13,892 nt of DNA from Bacteroidota bacterium (GCA_023427575.1 JAEZAY010000468.1:1-13892), one strand, 5' to 3'; shown: positions 6,456 to 13,892, counted from the first letter of the stretch. Notes: generated by a model not told the origin, from the sequence alone. Made by a program: numbers and translations.

Positions 6456-8729
6456 ATGAAAACACCATTACCCAATAAAAGCGGATGGATCTTACCATTC
6501 CTGTTTTTTTTGATATCTGGCTGCTGGATCTCAGCCACGGCGCAGATCCGGTCGGGAAACAGTTATATAAATCTTTCCAAGCGAAATGTTGGTGGAACGG
6601 TTCAGCCAGGCGATACCCTGGAGATCAGAACCAATTATTACATTCCATCAGGCTTCAATGGAAATTCCCTGTTCTGGGTACGCTACCTCGACAATATTCC
6701 TACCAATACAGTTTACATCGGCGATTCGTTGCGTTTGATTACGAATGAAGGGCTGACTTATAAGCGGTGGACAAACGCATTGAATGATGATGCAGCCGCT
6801 TTTAATCCAAGCCCTGCTTCGGGTGAATTTAATATCCGGATCAATATTGGTTCAGGCGTTTCCGCGCCCTCAAATAATTCAGTCAACGATCAAACCGGTG
6901 CAGGTATAGTAAGACCAAATGTAGACCGGCCAAGGGTGGGATCAGGAATGCTGATCACAACCGCTTTTAAAGTGCGGGTAACCGGCTCAGTGGGCGATGT
7001 TATAACACTTGGAGCCGGGCGGCTTCGTTATAGAACCCGGTCGAGCGGCGGAAGCAATGTGGATATAATGGCAACGCCCTACCGGATTCTTATTGCGGAT
7101 AATGACCCGATTTGCAATAATGCGATCGGAAAAAATTTTGTGGCCGAAGCGGGTGGAACCTTTGATAGCAGCAATACGCAAAACAGGCCTTATGGACCTA
7201 CATTCCTGATCCCGGGCTATCAATACAGAACCTTAACTCCATCCACACCGATTGGAGATGGTTATTATACAATTGTAAATAATCTTAGCCCCAGGGCAAG
7301 CACATTTCAGGATGCGCAAAAGCGTCCTTCATGTTCGGGCACCACCGGACATACAGCCTGTGTGAACAGAATGTTTGACGGGCACTGGGATATTATCGGC
7401 GACCATACCAACTCGCTTACCGCGGCCGGCAATGCTCCTGCAGCGCCGGGAACCGAAGGCGGTTATATGCTGGTGGTAAATGCCGACTATGCCACCAGTG
7501 AAGCCTATCGGCAGAACATCACCGGCCTTTGCCCGAATACTTCGTACGAATTTTCGCTTTGGGTGCGTAATGTATGTACGAATTGCGGAATTGATTCTAC
7601 CGGAACATCCACCTTTAAACCCGGCGTACTTCCCAATCTTACGTTCGCCATCGATGACCTCGATCGTTATTCTTCGGGCCAGATAGATACAATAGGATGG
7701 GTTAAAAAAGGATTTTTGTTTAAGACCGGCCCAACGCAAACCGATATAACCATTTCCATTCGCAACAACGCTTCAGGAGGTGGGGGAAATGACTGGGCTA
7801 TCGATGATATAGCATTGGTTACCTGTAATCCGGCACTGGAGCTGGTTCCTTCCGGCAATTCAAATGTTTGTTATGGAAATCAGGTGGACGTATCCTGTAC
7901 GGTGCAGGCTTTTTTCGACAATTACACCAATTACCGCTGGGAACGAAGTACCGACGGAGGCGCAAGCTGGACGGTAACCGGTACGGGAACCGGAACCCCA
8001 ACGCTGGTAAACGGCATGTATCAGTACAAGGCTTCCCTTCCTTCATTCATTGCTGACGAAAGCCGGCATCTGAACCAGTACCGTTTTGTGGTGGCTTCCT
8101 CGGCGGCGAACCTCTCCGATCCCGATTGTGCTTTTGCGGCCAGTACGGTAATTACGGTGCAGGTAAATAATTGCCTTGACCCGCTCATCAGTTCACTGGC
8201 ATCATTTAAAGGAAAACTAAATGGGAACCTGGCTGAGTTAAAATGGGACCTGCTTAATGAGGCTGCCGGAATAGTTTACCAGGTTGAAAGAAGCATCGGC
8301 AATAATGGGTTCATTCCTATTGCAACCATCGCCGGAAAAGGCAGCAGCGGCCAACCGGTTTCATACACCTATACCGATCCGCAGGAAGTGCATGGCCAGC
8401 ATTCGTACCGGCTTCGGATGATGGAAGATAAACGCTCGAACCTGAGCCGTACCGTTCTTTTGAACAGACCAGTTACGTTTACGCTTCGCCCGGCCTTAAA
8501 TCCATTTCACGACGAGATTCGGTTTGAAGTTTCGGCATCCGCAAGAACCGAACTGAAACTTACGGTATACGACGCTTTCGGACGAATTCTCCGATCCGAA
8601 TCCCATCCGGTCAGTCGGGGAATAACGGTGGTTAGATCGGGTGGATATGCGCCTTTGTCAAAGGGAGCTTATGTGTTAAGGATTGAAGCGGATGGCGAAA
8701 TCATTAACCAAAAACTGCTGAAGAACTGA
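6456..8729 (+). CDS. Secreted multidomain protein with T9SS sorting domain, function unknown
   Basis: I do not recognise a specific function. From ATG 6456 the protein has 757 aa. The frame stays open back to GTG 6372, but those 28 residues are not signal-like and overlap the likely promoter, while residues 1-30 from ATG 6456 form a good signal peptide: lysines, hydrophobic ILPFLFFLI, then ATAQ. Regions visible in order: a beta-rich N-terminal domain (about 31-215, with GGTVQPGDTLEIRTNYYI); a probable jelly-roll domain ending in GGGGNDWAIDDIALVTC (about 216-457, with FSLWVRNVCTNCG); an Ig-like region (about 458-572, RWERSTDGGASW); a fibronectin III-like region (about 575-670, AELKWDLLNE then YRLRMMED); and a C-terminal T9SS type A-like sorting domain (about 674-757, LTVYDAFGRILRSE and KGAYVLRIEADG). 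The cysteines suggest an extracellular protein. Its stop overlaps the next start (TGATG). An ISGC lipobox inside the signal makes lipoprotein processing an alternative. Confidence 0.8.
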   Translation: MKTPLPNKSGWILPFLFFLISGCWISATAQIRSGNSYINLSKRNVGGTVQPGDTLEIRTNYYIPSGFNGNSLFWVRYLDNIPTNTVYIGDSLRLITNEGLTYKRWTNALNDDAAAFNPSPASGEFNIRINIGSGVSAPSNNSVNDQTGAGIVRPNVDRPRVGSGMLITTAFKVRVTGSVGDVITLGAGRLRYRTRSSGGSNVDIMATPYRILIADNDPICNNAIGKNFVAEAGGTFDSSNTQNRPYGPTFLIPGYQYRTLTPSTPIGDGYYTIVNNLSPRASTFQDAQKRPSCSGTTGHTACVNRMFDGHWDIIGDHTNSLTAAGNAPAAPGTEGGYMLVVNADYATSEAYRQNITGLCPNTSYEFSLWVRNVCTNCGIDSTGTSTFKPGVLPNLTFAIDDLDRYSSGQIDTIGWVKKGFLFKTGPTQTDITISIRNNASGGGGNDWAIDDIALVTCNPALELVPSGNSNVCYGNQVDVSCTVQAFFDNYTNYRWERSTDGGASWTVTGTGTGTPTLVNGMYQYKASLPSFIADESRHLNQYRFVVASSAANLSDPDCAFAASTVITVQVNNCLDPLISSLASFKGKLNGNLAELKWDLLNEAAGIVYQVERSIGNNGFIPIATIAGKGSSGQPVSYTYTDPQEVHGQHSYRLRMMEDKRSNLSRTVLLNRPVTFTLRPALNPFHDEIRFEVSASARTELKLTVYDAFGRILRSESHPVSRGITVVRSGGYAPLSKGAYVLRIEADGEIINQKLLKN

Positions 8730-10489
8730 TGCGCGCCCGATCCTGGATTCGAATAACTACCAGCCTGATCTTGCTGTATTACGTAAATGGCTATTCGCAG
8801 AACGAGCCATTTGTGAGAACGGTACTGAATCAGAAACCGGCTGTTGCCGCCGACCGCTACAGGCTTGCGCATCCTTTTGAGCTCCTTTATGGCCCGGATG
8901 ATAAACTGTACATCACTGAAAAGCCGGGTCGGATTTTACAGGTTGATACGGCAACAGGTTACAGAAAGGTATTGCTTGATATTCGTTCGCAGGTTTCGCT
9001 CAGCATCACCCGGAATGGCTCTGGTGCGGCCACCAGTATTGGCCAGGATGGGATGATGGGCATGGATTTTCATCCCAATTTTGGGAAGGGCAGCGGCCAG
9101 GATTCTGTATTTGTTGCGTTCCGGCATACTAGCGGAACCATCCGGATCGTACGTTACCGGTATATTGATCCGGTGCTGACCGGCCCAACGATAATAATCA
9201 CGGGCATTCCCGCAGGAACTGATCATAGTTCGGGACGGATGATCATTGGCCCCGACCTCAAGATCTATTATACCTGTGGTGATCTCGGCAGCAACCAGTT
9301 TAATGCGAAATGTAATCCGATCCGCTCGCAGGATCTGCCCAGCGCCGCCCAGATTGCTGCATCGAATTTCATTAATTATGCAGGGAAAATCCTGCGGATA
9401 AATCTGGACGGCTCGATCCCGGATGATAACCCGCTGTTTAATGGTGTGCGATCACATGTTTATACGGTTGGTCATCGGAATGCACAGGGCCTGGTTTGGG
9501 AAAAAACCGCCGGAAACGGCTCCGGGTTTCCTGTAAAGAAGCCAGGCGGAAAATTGTTCAGTTCCGAACATGGACCAAGAACCGATGATGAGATAAATAT
9601 TATTGAAGGCGGCCGAAACTATGGCTGGCCCTATATTGCCGGTTTCCAGGATAATATAAATTACAGCTATGTGAACTGGAATTCAGCGGGAGCAAATTGT
9701 GCTTCTACGCCTTATACGGAAAATGCCATTCCGGCCGGGGCCATTGTCATGCAGGAATCGCAAACGCCGCTTCATATATTGCCGGCTTTTAAAAATCCGA
9801 TGATGACTGCTTTTCCCGAATGCGGTACCAATCCCGTTTCAGTGTGTAATGCAAATGGTACAGACTGGATGAAATTCGCCACCATCGCACCTTCATCCAT
9901 CGATCATTACAATATAAATTCCGGCCCCGGCATTCCCGGATGGTATCCATCCCTGCTTCTGCCTACGCTGCGCAAGGGCACTTTGTACAGGGTAAAATTG
10001 AATTCCAGCCAGGATGGGATGGAATCGGATACAATACCTTACTTTAGTTCGCATAATCGTTACCGTGATATTGCCATGAGTCCGGACGGACGAAAAATCT
10101 TTATAATAACCGACAGCATTGGTTCCACATCAGGACCTTCAGGAACCGGTACTTCCAACCTGGCCGATCGCGGCGCGATCCTTGTTTATGAATATACAGG
10201 TGCAGTCTTGTCATTACCTGCGCCCAGGACGGATGCTGCAGTAAATAGCTTCATTCGGATCTACCCGAATCCGGCCACTGATTACCTGCAGATCCAATTG
10301 CCCGATGCCTATAAGGGTCTGTTTGAATATTCAATAACGGATCTGGCAGGCCGAACCCTGATCCGGAAATCCGGGATCGGGAACAGTGAGCGGATAAAGA
10401 TTTCAGCGATGCGGAAAGGAGTTTATATTATTCAAATCTGGAATCCGGGCAAAGGCCTGATAAAACAACAAAAGATAATTCTCCAGTAA
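8729..10489 (+). CDS. PQQ-dependent soluble glucose/sugar dehydrogenase with T9SS sorting domain
   Basis: The 586-aa protein has a signal peptide (about 1-24, ending GYSQ), a six-bladed propeller domain (about 26-492) and a T9SS type A sorting domain (about 505-586, starting near IYPNPATDYLQIQ). The catalytic part follows Acinetobacter soluble glucose dehydrogenase (GdhB) motif by motif: GQDGMMGMDFHPNF (Q106), DHSSGRMIIGPDLKIYYT (D165 and H166, the general base), GHRNAQG (R250 and N251), EHGPRTDDEIN and NYGWP around the calcium site, TIAPSS, LRKG, and NRYRD (R444 and R446). The family oxidises aldoses to lactones using PQQ and calcium. As I recall the Acinetobacter numbering, PQQ-contacting K377, W346 and Y343 correspond here to R415, F383 and W380, so sugar or electron-acceptor preference may differ. 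No PQQ synthesis genes are visible. The ATG overlaps the preceding TGA by one base, implying translational coupling. Confidence 0.9.
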   Translation: MRARSWIRITTSLILLYYVNGYSQNEPFVRTVLNQKPAVAADRYRLAHPFELLYGPDDKLYITEKPGRILQVDTATGYRKVLLDIRSQVSLSITRNGSGAATSIGQDGMMGMDFHPNFGKGSGQDSVFVAFRHTSGTIRIVRYRYIDPVLTGPTIIITGIPAGTDHSSGRMIIGPDLKIYYTCGDLGSNQFNAKCNPIRSQDLPSAAQIAASNFINYAGKILRINLDGSIPDDNPLFNGVRSHVYTVGHRNAQGLVWEKTAGNGSGFPVKKPGGKLFSSEHGPRTDDEINIIEGGRNYGWPYIAGFQDNINYSYVNWNSAGANCASTPYTENAIPAGAIVMQESQTPLHILPAFKNPMMTAFPECGTNPVSVCNANGTDWMKFATIAPSSIDHYNINSGPGIPGWYPSLLLPTLRKGTLYRVKLNSSQDGMESDTIPYFSSHNRYRDIAMSPDGRKIFIITDSIGSTSGPSGTGTSNLADRGAILVYEYTGAVLSLPAPRTDAAVNSFIRIYPNPATDYLQIQLPDAYKGLFEYSITDLAGRTLIRKSGIGNSERIKISAMRKGVYIIQIWNPGKGLIKQQKIILQ

Positions 10490-10507
10490 TAGAAGAATTA
10501 TCTTTTG
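10469..10507. terminator. Bidirectional terminator hairpin between convergent genes
   Basis: The arms at 10469-10482 (CAAAAGATAATTCT) and 10494-10507 are perfect 14-bp inverted repeats with an 11-base loop that contains the dehydrogenase stop codon TAA (10487-10489). The right arm ends in TCTTTTG, and the left arm gives the same T-rich end on the minus strand. It lies between the convergent dehydrogenase and fumC genes, so it can serve both. The stem is A/T-rich, unlike a classic GC-rich terminator. Confidence 0.65.
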
Positions 10508-10571
10508 AGTTGATTAATTCAGAACTTTAAACTGATAGAAGACTGGTAGTGATGGGACAAGGGAAGCCTCA

Positions 10572-11969
10572 TCAAATCTTCCCAACCATATTTTCAGGTA
10601 CTACCCATTCGTCAAACTGTTCGGCCGTAACATAACCAAGCTTAACCGCCATTTCTTTTAATGTGGTTCCTTCTTTATGCGCTTTCTGGGCTATTTCAGC
10701 CGATTTATAGTAGCCGATTTTTGTATTCAGTGAAGTCACCAGCATCAGCGAATTGTCAAGATGCTTTTTAATATTCGCTTCGATGGCTTCAATGCCAACA
10801 GCGCATTTGTCATTAAATGAAACACAGCCCTGGCCAATCAGTTTGGCGCTGTGTAGAAAGTTATAGATCATCATCGGCTTGAACACATTTAATTCAAAAT
10901 GCCCATTCGATCCGCCAACGCTGATGGCAACATCATTCCCCATTACCTGGGCCGCGATCATGGTAAGGGCCTCACACTGGGTGGGATTTACCTTGCCGGG
11001 CATAATGGAAGAGCCAGGTTCATTATCGGGGATGAATATTTCACCGATACCAGAGCGGGGCCCTGAAGATAAGATCCGGATATCGTTCGCGATTTTCATC
11101 AGACTTACCGCTACCATTTTTAAGGCTCCATGCGCTTCAACAATGGCATCATGCGCCGCCAGTGATTCAAATTTATTTGGTGCCGTTATAAAAGGAAGTC
11201 CGGTTAGCGTGGCAATATGCCGGGCAACATTTTCTGAATACCCATCCGGAGTATTGATTCCGGTTCCTACCGCGGTGCCTCCCAATGCAAGCTCCGACAA
11301 ATGAGCCAGTGAGTTGTGAATTGACTTAAGTCCGTGATCTAACTGAGATACATAACCGCTAAATTCCTGGCCAAGTGTTAGCGGGGTCGCATCCATAAAA
11401 TGGGTTCTTCCGATCTTGACCACTTTCATGAATTTCCGGCTTTTCTCCGCCAGCGTATTTCTCAGTTTTTCAATTCCGGGAATGGTGGTTTCCAAAAGCA
11501 TTTTATATGCGGCGATATGCATCGCTGTTGGAAAAGTATCATTTGAAGACTGCGATTTGTTTACATCGTCATTGGGATGAAGAAACTTTTCCTTATCTGA
11601 GAGCGAACCTCCATTTAAAACATGTCCGCGGTAAGCAATCACCTCGTTTACATTCATATTGCTTTGCGTGCCGCTGCCTGTCTGCCATACTACCAGTGGA
11701 AAAGCATCATTCAGTTTGCCATCCAGAATTTCATCACATACTTTTCCAATTAAATCTGATTTTTCTTTTGGAAGAACCCCGGCTTCAAAATTGGTGATTG
11801 CCGCCGCTTTTTTCAGATAGGCAAAAGCATGGATAATCTCGATCGGCATTCTGTTTATATCCTGTGCGATCTTAAAGTTATCGATGCTGCGCTGGGTTTG
11901 CGCTCCATATAATGCATTTACCGGCACCTGCACTTCGCCCATGGTGTCTTTTTCAATCCTGAATTCCAT
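10572..11969 (-). CDS. fumC: Class II fumarate hydratase
   Basis: This enzyme interconverts fumarate and L-malate in the TCA cycle and, unlike class I fumarases, needs no iron-sulfur cluster. The protein has 465 aa, matching FumC. Key motifs: [16 protein letters not shown] (97-112, substrate binding), [16 protein letters not shown] (187-202) with H190 equivalent to the E. coli catalytic H188, and the superfamily signature [16 protein letters not shown] (319-334) with S320 as the catalytic serine on the mobile loop. The N terminus ([16 protein letters not shown]) and the C-terminal region ([20 protein letters not shown]) are complete. Aspartase and argininosuccinate lyase share the superfamily fold, but the overall sequence is clearly FumC. 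The gene lies 48 bases after the enoyl-CoA hydratase gene, with its own perfect -7 box in the gap, so it can be expressed separately from the upstream operon. It ends in TGA. Confidence 0.96.
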   Translation of the reverse strand: MEFRIEKDTMGEVQVPVNALYGAQTQRSIDNFKIAQDINRMPIEIIHAFAYLKKAAAITNFEAGVLPKEKSDLIGKVCDEILDGKLNDAFPLVVWQTGSGTQSNMNVNEVIAYRGHVLNGGSLSDKEKFLHPNDDVNKSQSSNDTFPTAMHIAAYKMLLETTIPGIEKLRNTLAEKSRKFMKVVKIGRTHFMDATPLTLGQEFSGYVSQLDHGLKSIHNSLAHLSELALGGTAVGTGINTPDGYSENVARHIATLTGLPFITAPNKFESLAAHDAIVEAHGALKMVAVSLMKIANDIRILSSGPRSGIGEIFIPDNEPGSSIMPGKVNPTQCEALTMIAAQVMGNDVAISVGGSNGHFELNVFKPMMIYNFLHSAKLIGQGCVSFNDKCAVGIEAIEANIKKHLDNSLMLVTSLNTKIGYYKSAEIAQKAHKEGTTLKEMAVKLGYVTAEQFDEWVVPENMVGKI

Positions 11970-12003
11970 AGCTGTTAAAGTATGTGATGATTAATTAATT
12001 CTG

Positions 12004-12011
12004 CAAATTTA
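12004..12011 (-). promoter_or_regulatory. -7 promoter element for fumC
   Basis: On the minus strand this reads TAAATTTG, an exact match to TAnnTTTG, 34 bases before the fumC ATG in a 48-base intergenic gap. No clear TTG -33 element is seen at the usual distance; that region lies inside the end of the enoyl-CoA hydratase gene. Confidence 0.5.
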
Positions 12012-12017
12012 TATTTC

Positions 12018-12806
12018 TTATTTCCCTTTAAATACGGGCTTTCGCTTTTGAAGAAATGCGGTGGTACCTTCTTTCATGTCTTCGGTTCCAAAGCAGGATC
12101 CAAAAGCGCTGAGCTCATCTTTATAACCATTTCGGCTTTCGTCAAAAACCGCATTCACAGCGGAAATACAGTGCTGGATGGCAATTGGCGCCTTTGTGTT
12201 TATTAGTTCCAGTTTTTTTCTGCAGGTATCAATCAGTTCCTCCTGGCTGACCACCTGATTCACCAGCCCGTATTGAAATGCTGTTTCGGCATCTATCATA
12301 TTCCCTGTAAGCAATAATTCCAGGGAACGCCCTTTGCCGATCAATTGGGTGAGGCGCTGAGTGCCGCCATAACCCGGATTCAATCCCTGGTTAACTTCCG
12401 GCTGGCCAAATTTTGCCTGTTGAGATGCAATCCGGAAATGGCAGGCCATGGCCAGCTCACAGCCACCACCAAGCGCAAATCCATTGACGGCAGCTATAAT
12501 GGGTTTAGGCGCATTTTCAATCCGCGCGAAAAGCGCCTGGCCTTTTTGTGCCAGTTCTATTCCGGCTTTTACGTTCAGGCCTTCAAATTCGGAAATATCA
12601 GCCCCTGCAATAAAGGCTTTTGAGCCGGCCCCGGTTATTATAACCGATCGGATCTCATTATTGGAATATATTTCATCCACCACTTTGTCAAGCTCTTCAA
12701 TTACCGTCCGGTTCAGCGCATTCAGCTTGTCGGGACGATTGATAGTGATGGTTAAAATATTGCCTGAAATTTCCGAAAGTAAACTGGTATACATAACTGG
12801 GTTCAT
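12018..12806 (-). CDS. Enoyl-CoA hydratase/isomerase family protein (crotonase)
   Basis: A 262-aa crotonase-fold protein, close to the usual length of about 260. The oxyanion-hole segment AFIAGADISEF (64-74) and the central signature NGFALGGGCELAMACHFRIA (108-127) are present. E117 and the second glutamate E137 (in FGQPEVNQGLNPGYGGTQRL) match the two catalytic glutamates of rat mitochondrial enoyl-CoA hydratase, supporting hydration of 2-enoyl-CoA to 3-hydroxyacyl-CoA. Substrate chain length cannot be read; short-chain or 3-hydroxybutyryl-CoA (Crt-like) activity is plausible. The start at 12806 is 5 bases after the stop of the B12-binding subunit gene, so they are almost certainly co-transcribed; an internal ATG four codons later is also possible. 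The pairing suggests acyl-CoA metabolism, for example amino-acid or fatty-acid breakdown, but no other enzyme of such a pathway is in view. Confidence 0.92.
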   Translation of the reverse strand: MNPVMYTSLLSEISGNILTITINRPDKLNALNRTVIEELDKVVDEIYSNNEIRSVIITGAGSKAFIAGADISEFEGLNVKAGIELAQKGQALFARIENAPKPIIAAVNGFALGGGCELAMACHFRIASQQAKFGQPEVNQGLNPGYGGTQRLTQLIGKGRSLELLLTGNMIDAETAFQYGLVNQVVSQEELIDTCRKKLELINTKAPIAIQHCISAVNAVFDESRNGYKDELSAFGSCFGTEDMKEGTTAFLQKRKPVFKGK

Positions 12807-12811
12807 TTAAA

Positions 12812-13231
12812 TTAAAAGGAGCGGTGTTCGTTTACCCATTCCCGTATGTAACTGGCTATTTCGCCGGTGGGAGTGCCGGGTGGAAACAATTTACCGGCGC
12901 CCATTTCATTCAGTTTGATCATGTCTTCATCGGGAATTATTCCGCCGCCGGTGAGCAGAACATCGTCCATTTTCTTTTCTTTCATCAGTGAAAGAACTTT
13001 TGGAAAAACGGTCATGTGTGCGCCACTGAGAATACTGATCCCGATTGCGTCCACATCTTCCTGAAGGGCGGCATTCACCACCATTTCAGGCGTTTGCCTT
13101 AAACCGGTATAAATCACTTCCATTCCTTCATCCCTCAATGAGGTAGCAATCACTTTTGCGCCGCGGTCATGGCCATCAAGACCCACTTTGGCAACCAGCA
13201 CTCTTAATGGACGTTTTTTTTCCGTATTCAT
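12812..13231 (-). CDS. Cobalamin-binding small subunit of an acyl-CoA mutase (methylmalonyl-CoA mutase C-terminal type)
   Basis: The 139-aa protein consists almost entirely of a B12-binding Rossmann-like domain. It has the base-off DxHxxG motif as [10 protein letters not shown] (18-27: D19, H21, G24), with H21 the expected lower cobalt ligand. Further motifs are [12 protein letters not shown] and the [12 protein letters not shown] loop, typical of the C-terminal domain of methylmalonyl-CoA mutase. It lacks the TIM-barrel substrate domain, so it must work with a separate large subunit, as in isobutyryl-CoA, 2-hydroxyisobutyryl-CoA and archaeal methylmalonyl-CoA mutases; no large subunit is in the window. 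The likely role is carbon-skeleton rearrangement of a short-chain acyl-CoA, with the substrate undetermined. It lies 9 bases after gltX and 5 bases before the enoyl-CoA hydratase gene. A corrinoid methyltransferase B12 domain is less likely because it lacks the usual N-terminal helical cap. Confidence 0.88.
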   Translation of the reverse strand: MNTEKKRPLRVLVAKVGLDGHDRGAKVIATSLRDEGMEVIYTGLRQTPEMVVNAALQEDVDAIGISILSGAHMTVFPKVLSLMKEKKMDDVLLTGGGIIPDEDMIKLNEMGAGKLFPPGTPTGEIASYIREWVNEHRSF

Positions 13232-13240
13232 TTTGATAGA

Positions 13241-13892
13241 TTATTGATCCAGCAATGGTAAAAATTTCCGGATTCTTTCCACCGTTTCTTCCTTTCCGAG
13301 TACGCCGGCGATATTAAATACCGCGGGTCCGAATTTTCCCCCCACCAACATTACCCGCAGTGGAAGCTGCAGTTCGCCGGGCTTAATGTTTTGCTGGGCA
13401 GCCAGTTGTTTAAAGGCATTCTCGATGAACGCATCTTCCCATTCTTCCATCGCCGAAAGCTCCGTAATCAGTGATTCGAAAAATCCTGATTTTTCCGGAT
13501 TCCATTTAGCGTTCACTGCCTGCAGATCATATGTTGCAGGGCGTACGAAAAAATATGAAGACTGCTCCCAAAGATCGGGAAGAAGTGTTCACCGGTCTTT
13601 AATCAGTTCAACGATCTTTTCTGCATATTCTGATTCAGAGCCGTTTATTTCCACCTGTTCTGCATTCTCGGCGCGTTGTGACTGGCGGTACTTTAATAAC
13701 TCTGCTGCCAGAACTTCTGTAGGAGTTCTTTTAATCCATTCGTGGTTGAACCATTTTGCCTTTTCGTAATCAAATCGGGCCCCGCTTTTGTGAACGCGGT
13801 CGATTGAAAACTTTTCGATCAGTTCTTCCATTGTAAAGATCTCCTGTTCGGTTCCATCATTCCATCCCAGAAGCGCCAGCATGTTTATGAAA
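13241..13892 (-). pseudogene. gltX: Glutamyl-tRNA synthetase, C-terminal part, interrupted by an in-frame TGA (5' end outside window)
   Basis: The frame enters from the right edge as FINMLALLGWNDGTEQEIF, the segment after the catalytic core of GltX, and continues through MEELIEKFSIDRVHKSGARF and FNHEWIKRTPTEVL into the helical anticodon-binding domain. After IVELIKDR comes TGA (13591-13589). The same frame then continues TLLPDLWEQSSYFFVRPATY, DLQAVNAKW and on to LLDQ and TAA at 13241, all of which reads as GltX. Frame and protein sequence are therefore intact apart from one codon. GltX charges tRNA-Glu (and tRNA-Gln where GatCAB operates) and is normally essential, so a sequencing or assembly error, a recent mutation, or tolerated readthrough are all possible; the fragment alone would lack most of the anticodon-binding domain. 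Downstream genes follow at 9 and 5 bases, suggesting an operon. Confidence 0.85.
13589..13591 (-). other. In-frame TGA codon inside gltX
   Basis: Reading leftward on the minus strand, the codons are ATT AAA GAC CGG TGA ACA CTT CTT CCC. Both flanks are GltX-like in one frame, so this is a single-codon change, not an indel. One substitution would restore sense, for example TGC or TGT (Cys), TGG (Trp) or CGA (Arg). TGA serves as a normal stop in two other genes here (8727-8729 and 10572-10574), so the standard code applies. Confidence 0.85.

Noticed and set aside
7329..7739. Minus-strand open frame of 136 codons opposite the secreted-protein gene.
   Set aside because: It lies wholly within a well-supported gene on the other strand, with no signal, domain or promoter of its own.
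8727..8729. Reassignment of TGA to an amino acid in this organism.
   Set aside because: TGA ends two other genes here at the lengths expected for their families (8727-8729 and fumC at 10572), and tryptophan is encoded by TGG throughout.
13570..13591. Selenocysteine decoding of the gltX TGA: a small hairpin (TCCC, loop GATCTTT, GGGA on the minus strand) follows the TGA.
   Set aside because: The stem is only 4-5 bp and its loop begins 12 bases after the TGA, closer than I recall for bacterial SECIS elements. GltX is not a known selenoprotein, and no Sec machinery is in view.
1..13892. A defence system, mobile element, phage region or CRISPR array.
   Set aside because: All intergenic gaps are short, every gene belongs to chromosomal housekeeping, envelope or secreted-protein families, and I see no transposase, integrase, nuclease, direct-repeat array or attachment-site signature.

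Overview
The window reads as a stretch of chromosome from a Bacteroidota bacterium, most likely Chitinophagaceae or a close relative. Four things point there: gliding-motility genes gldF and gldG, the MurF-alanine racemase fusion typical of this phylum, two secreted proteins with C-terminal type IX secretion (T9SS) sorting domains, and TAnnTTTG-type -7 promoter elements just upstream of genes that lack Shine-Dalgarno sequences. All genes are ordinary-looking chromosomal genes. I see no tRNA or rRNA, CRISPR array, transposase, phage gene or defence system, and no gene-free stretch longer than 300 bases. The longest gap is about 187 bases, before the first secreted-protein gene.

Plus strand, 1-6268, is housekeeping and envelope. 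It holds the 3' end of gldF, then gldG (ABC transporter of the gliding machinery), a TerC-family membrane protein, the fused murF-alr gene for peptidoglycan precursor synthesis (9 bases after terC, same frame), and lspA (signal peptidase II) with its own -7 box. A compact hairpin terminator at 6346-6366 closes this block.

Plus strand, 6456-10489, is a two-gene secreted unit. A 757-aa multidomain surface or secreted protein of unknown function overlaps by one base (TGATG) a homologue of soluble PQQ-dependent glucose dehydrogenase. Both end in T9SS sorting domains, so they are probably co-translated and exported together. A 14-bp perfect inverted repeat around the second gene's stop codon probably terminates both this unit and the convergent fumC.

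Minus strand, 13892-10572, reads right to left: gltX (5' end outside the window), a small stand-alone B12-binding mutase subunit, an enoyl-CoA hydratase, then fumC, which has its own -7 box. The first three are separated by only 5-9 bases and look like one operon joining tRNA charging to acyl-CoA metabolism. gltX carries an in-frame TGA at 13589-13591 with family-like protein sequence continuing in the same frame on both sides. This is the most notable anomaly in the window. I found no convincing undescribed system; the best leads are the gltX stop codon and the coupled T9SS/glucose dehydrogenase pair.
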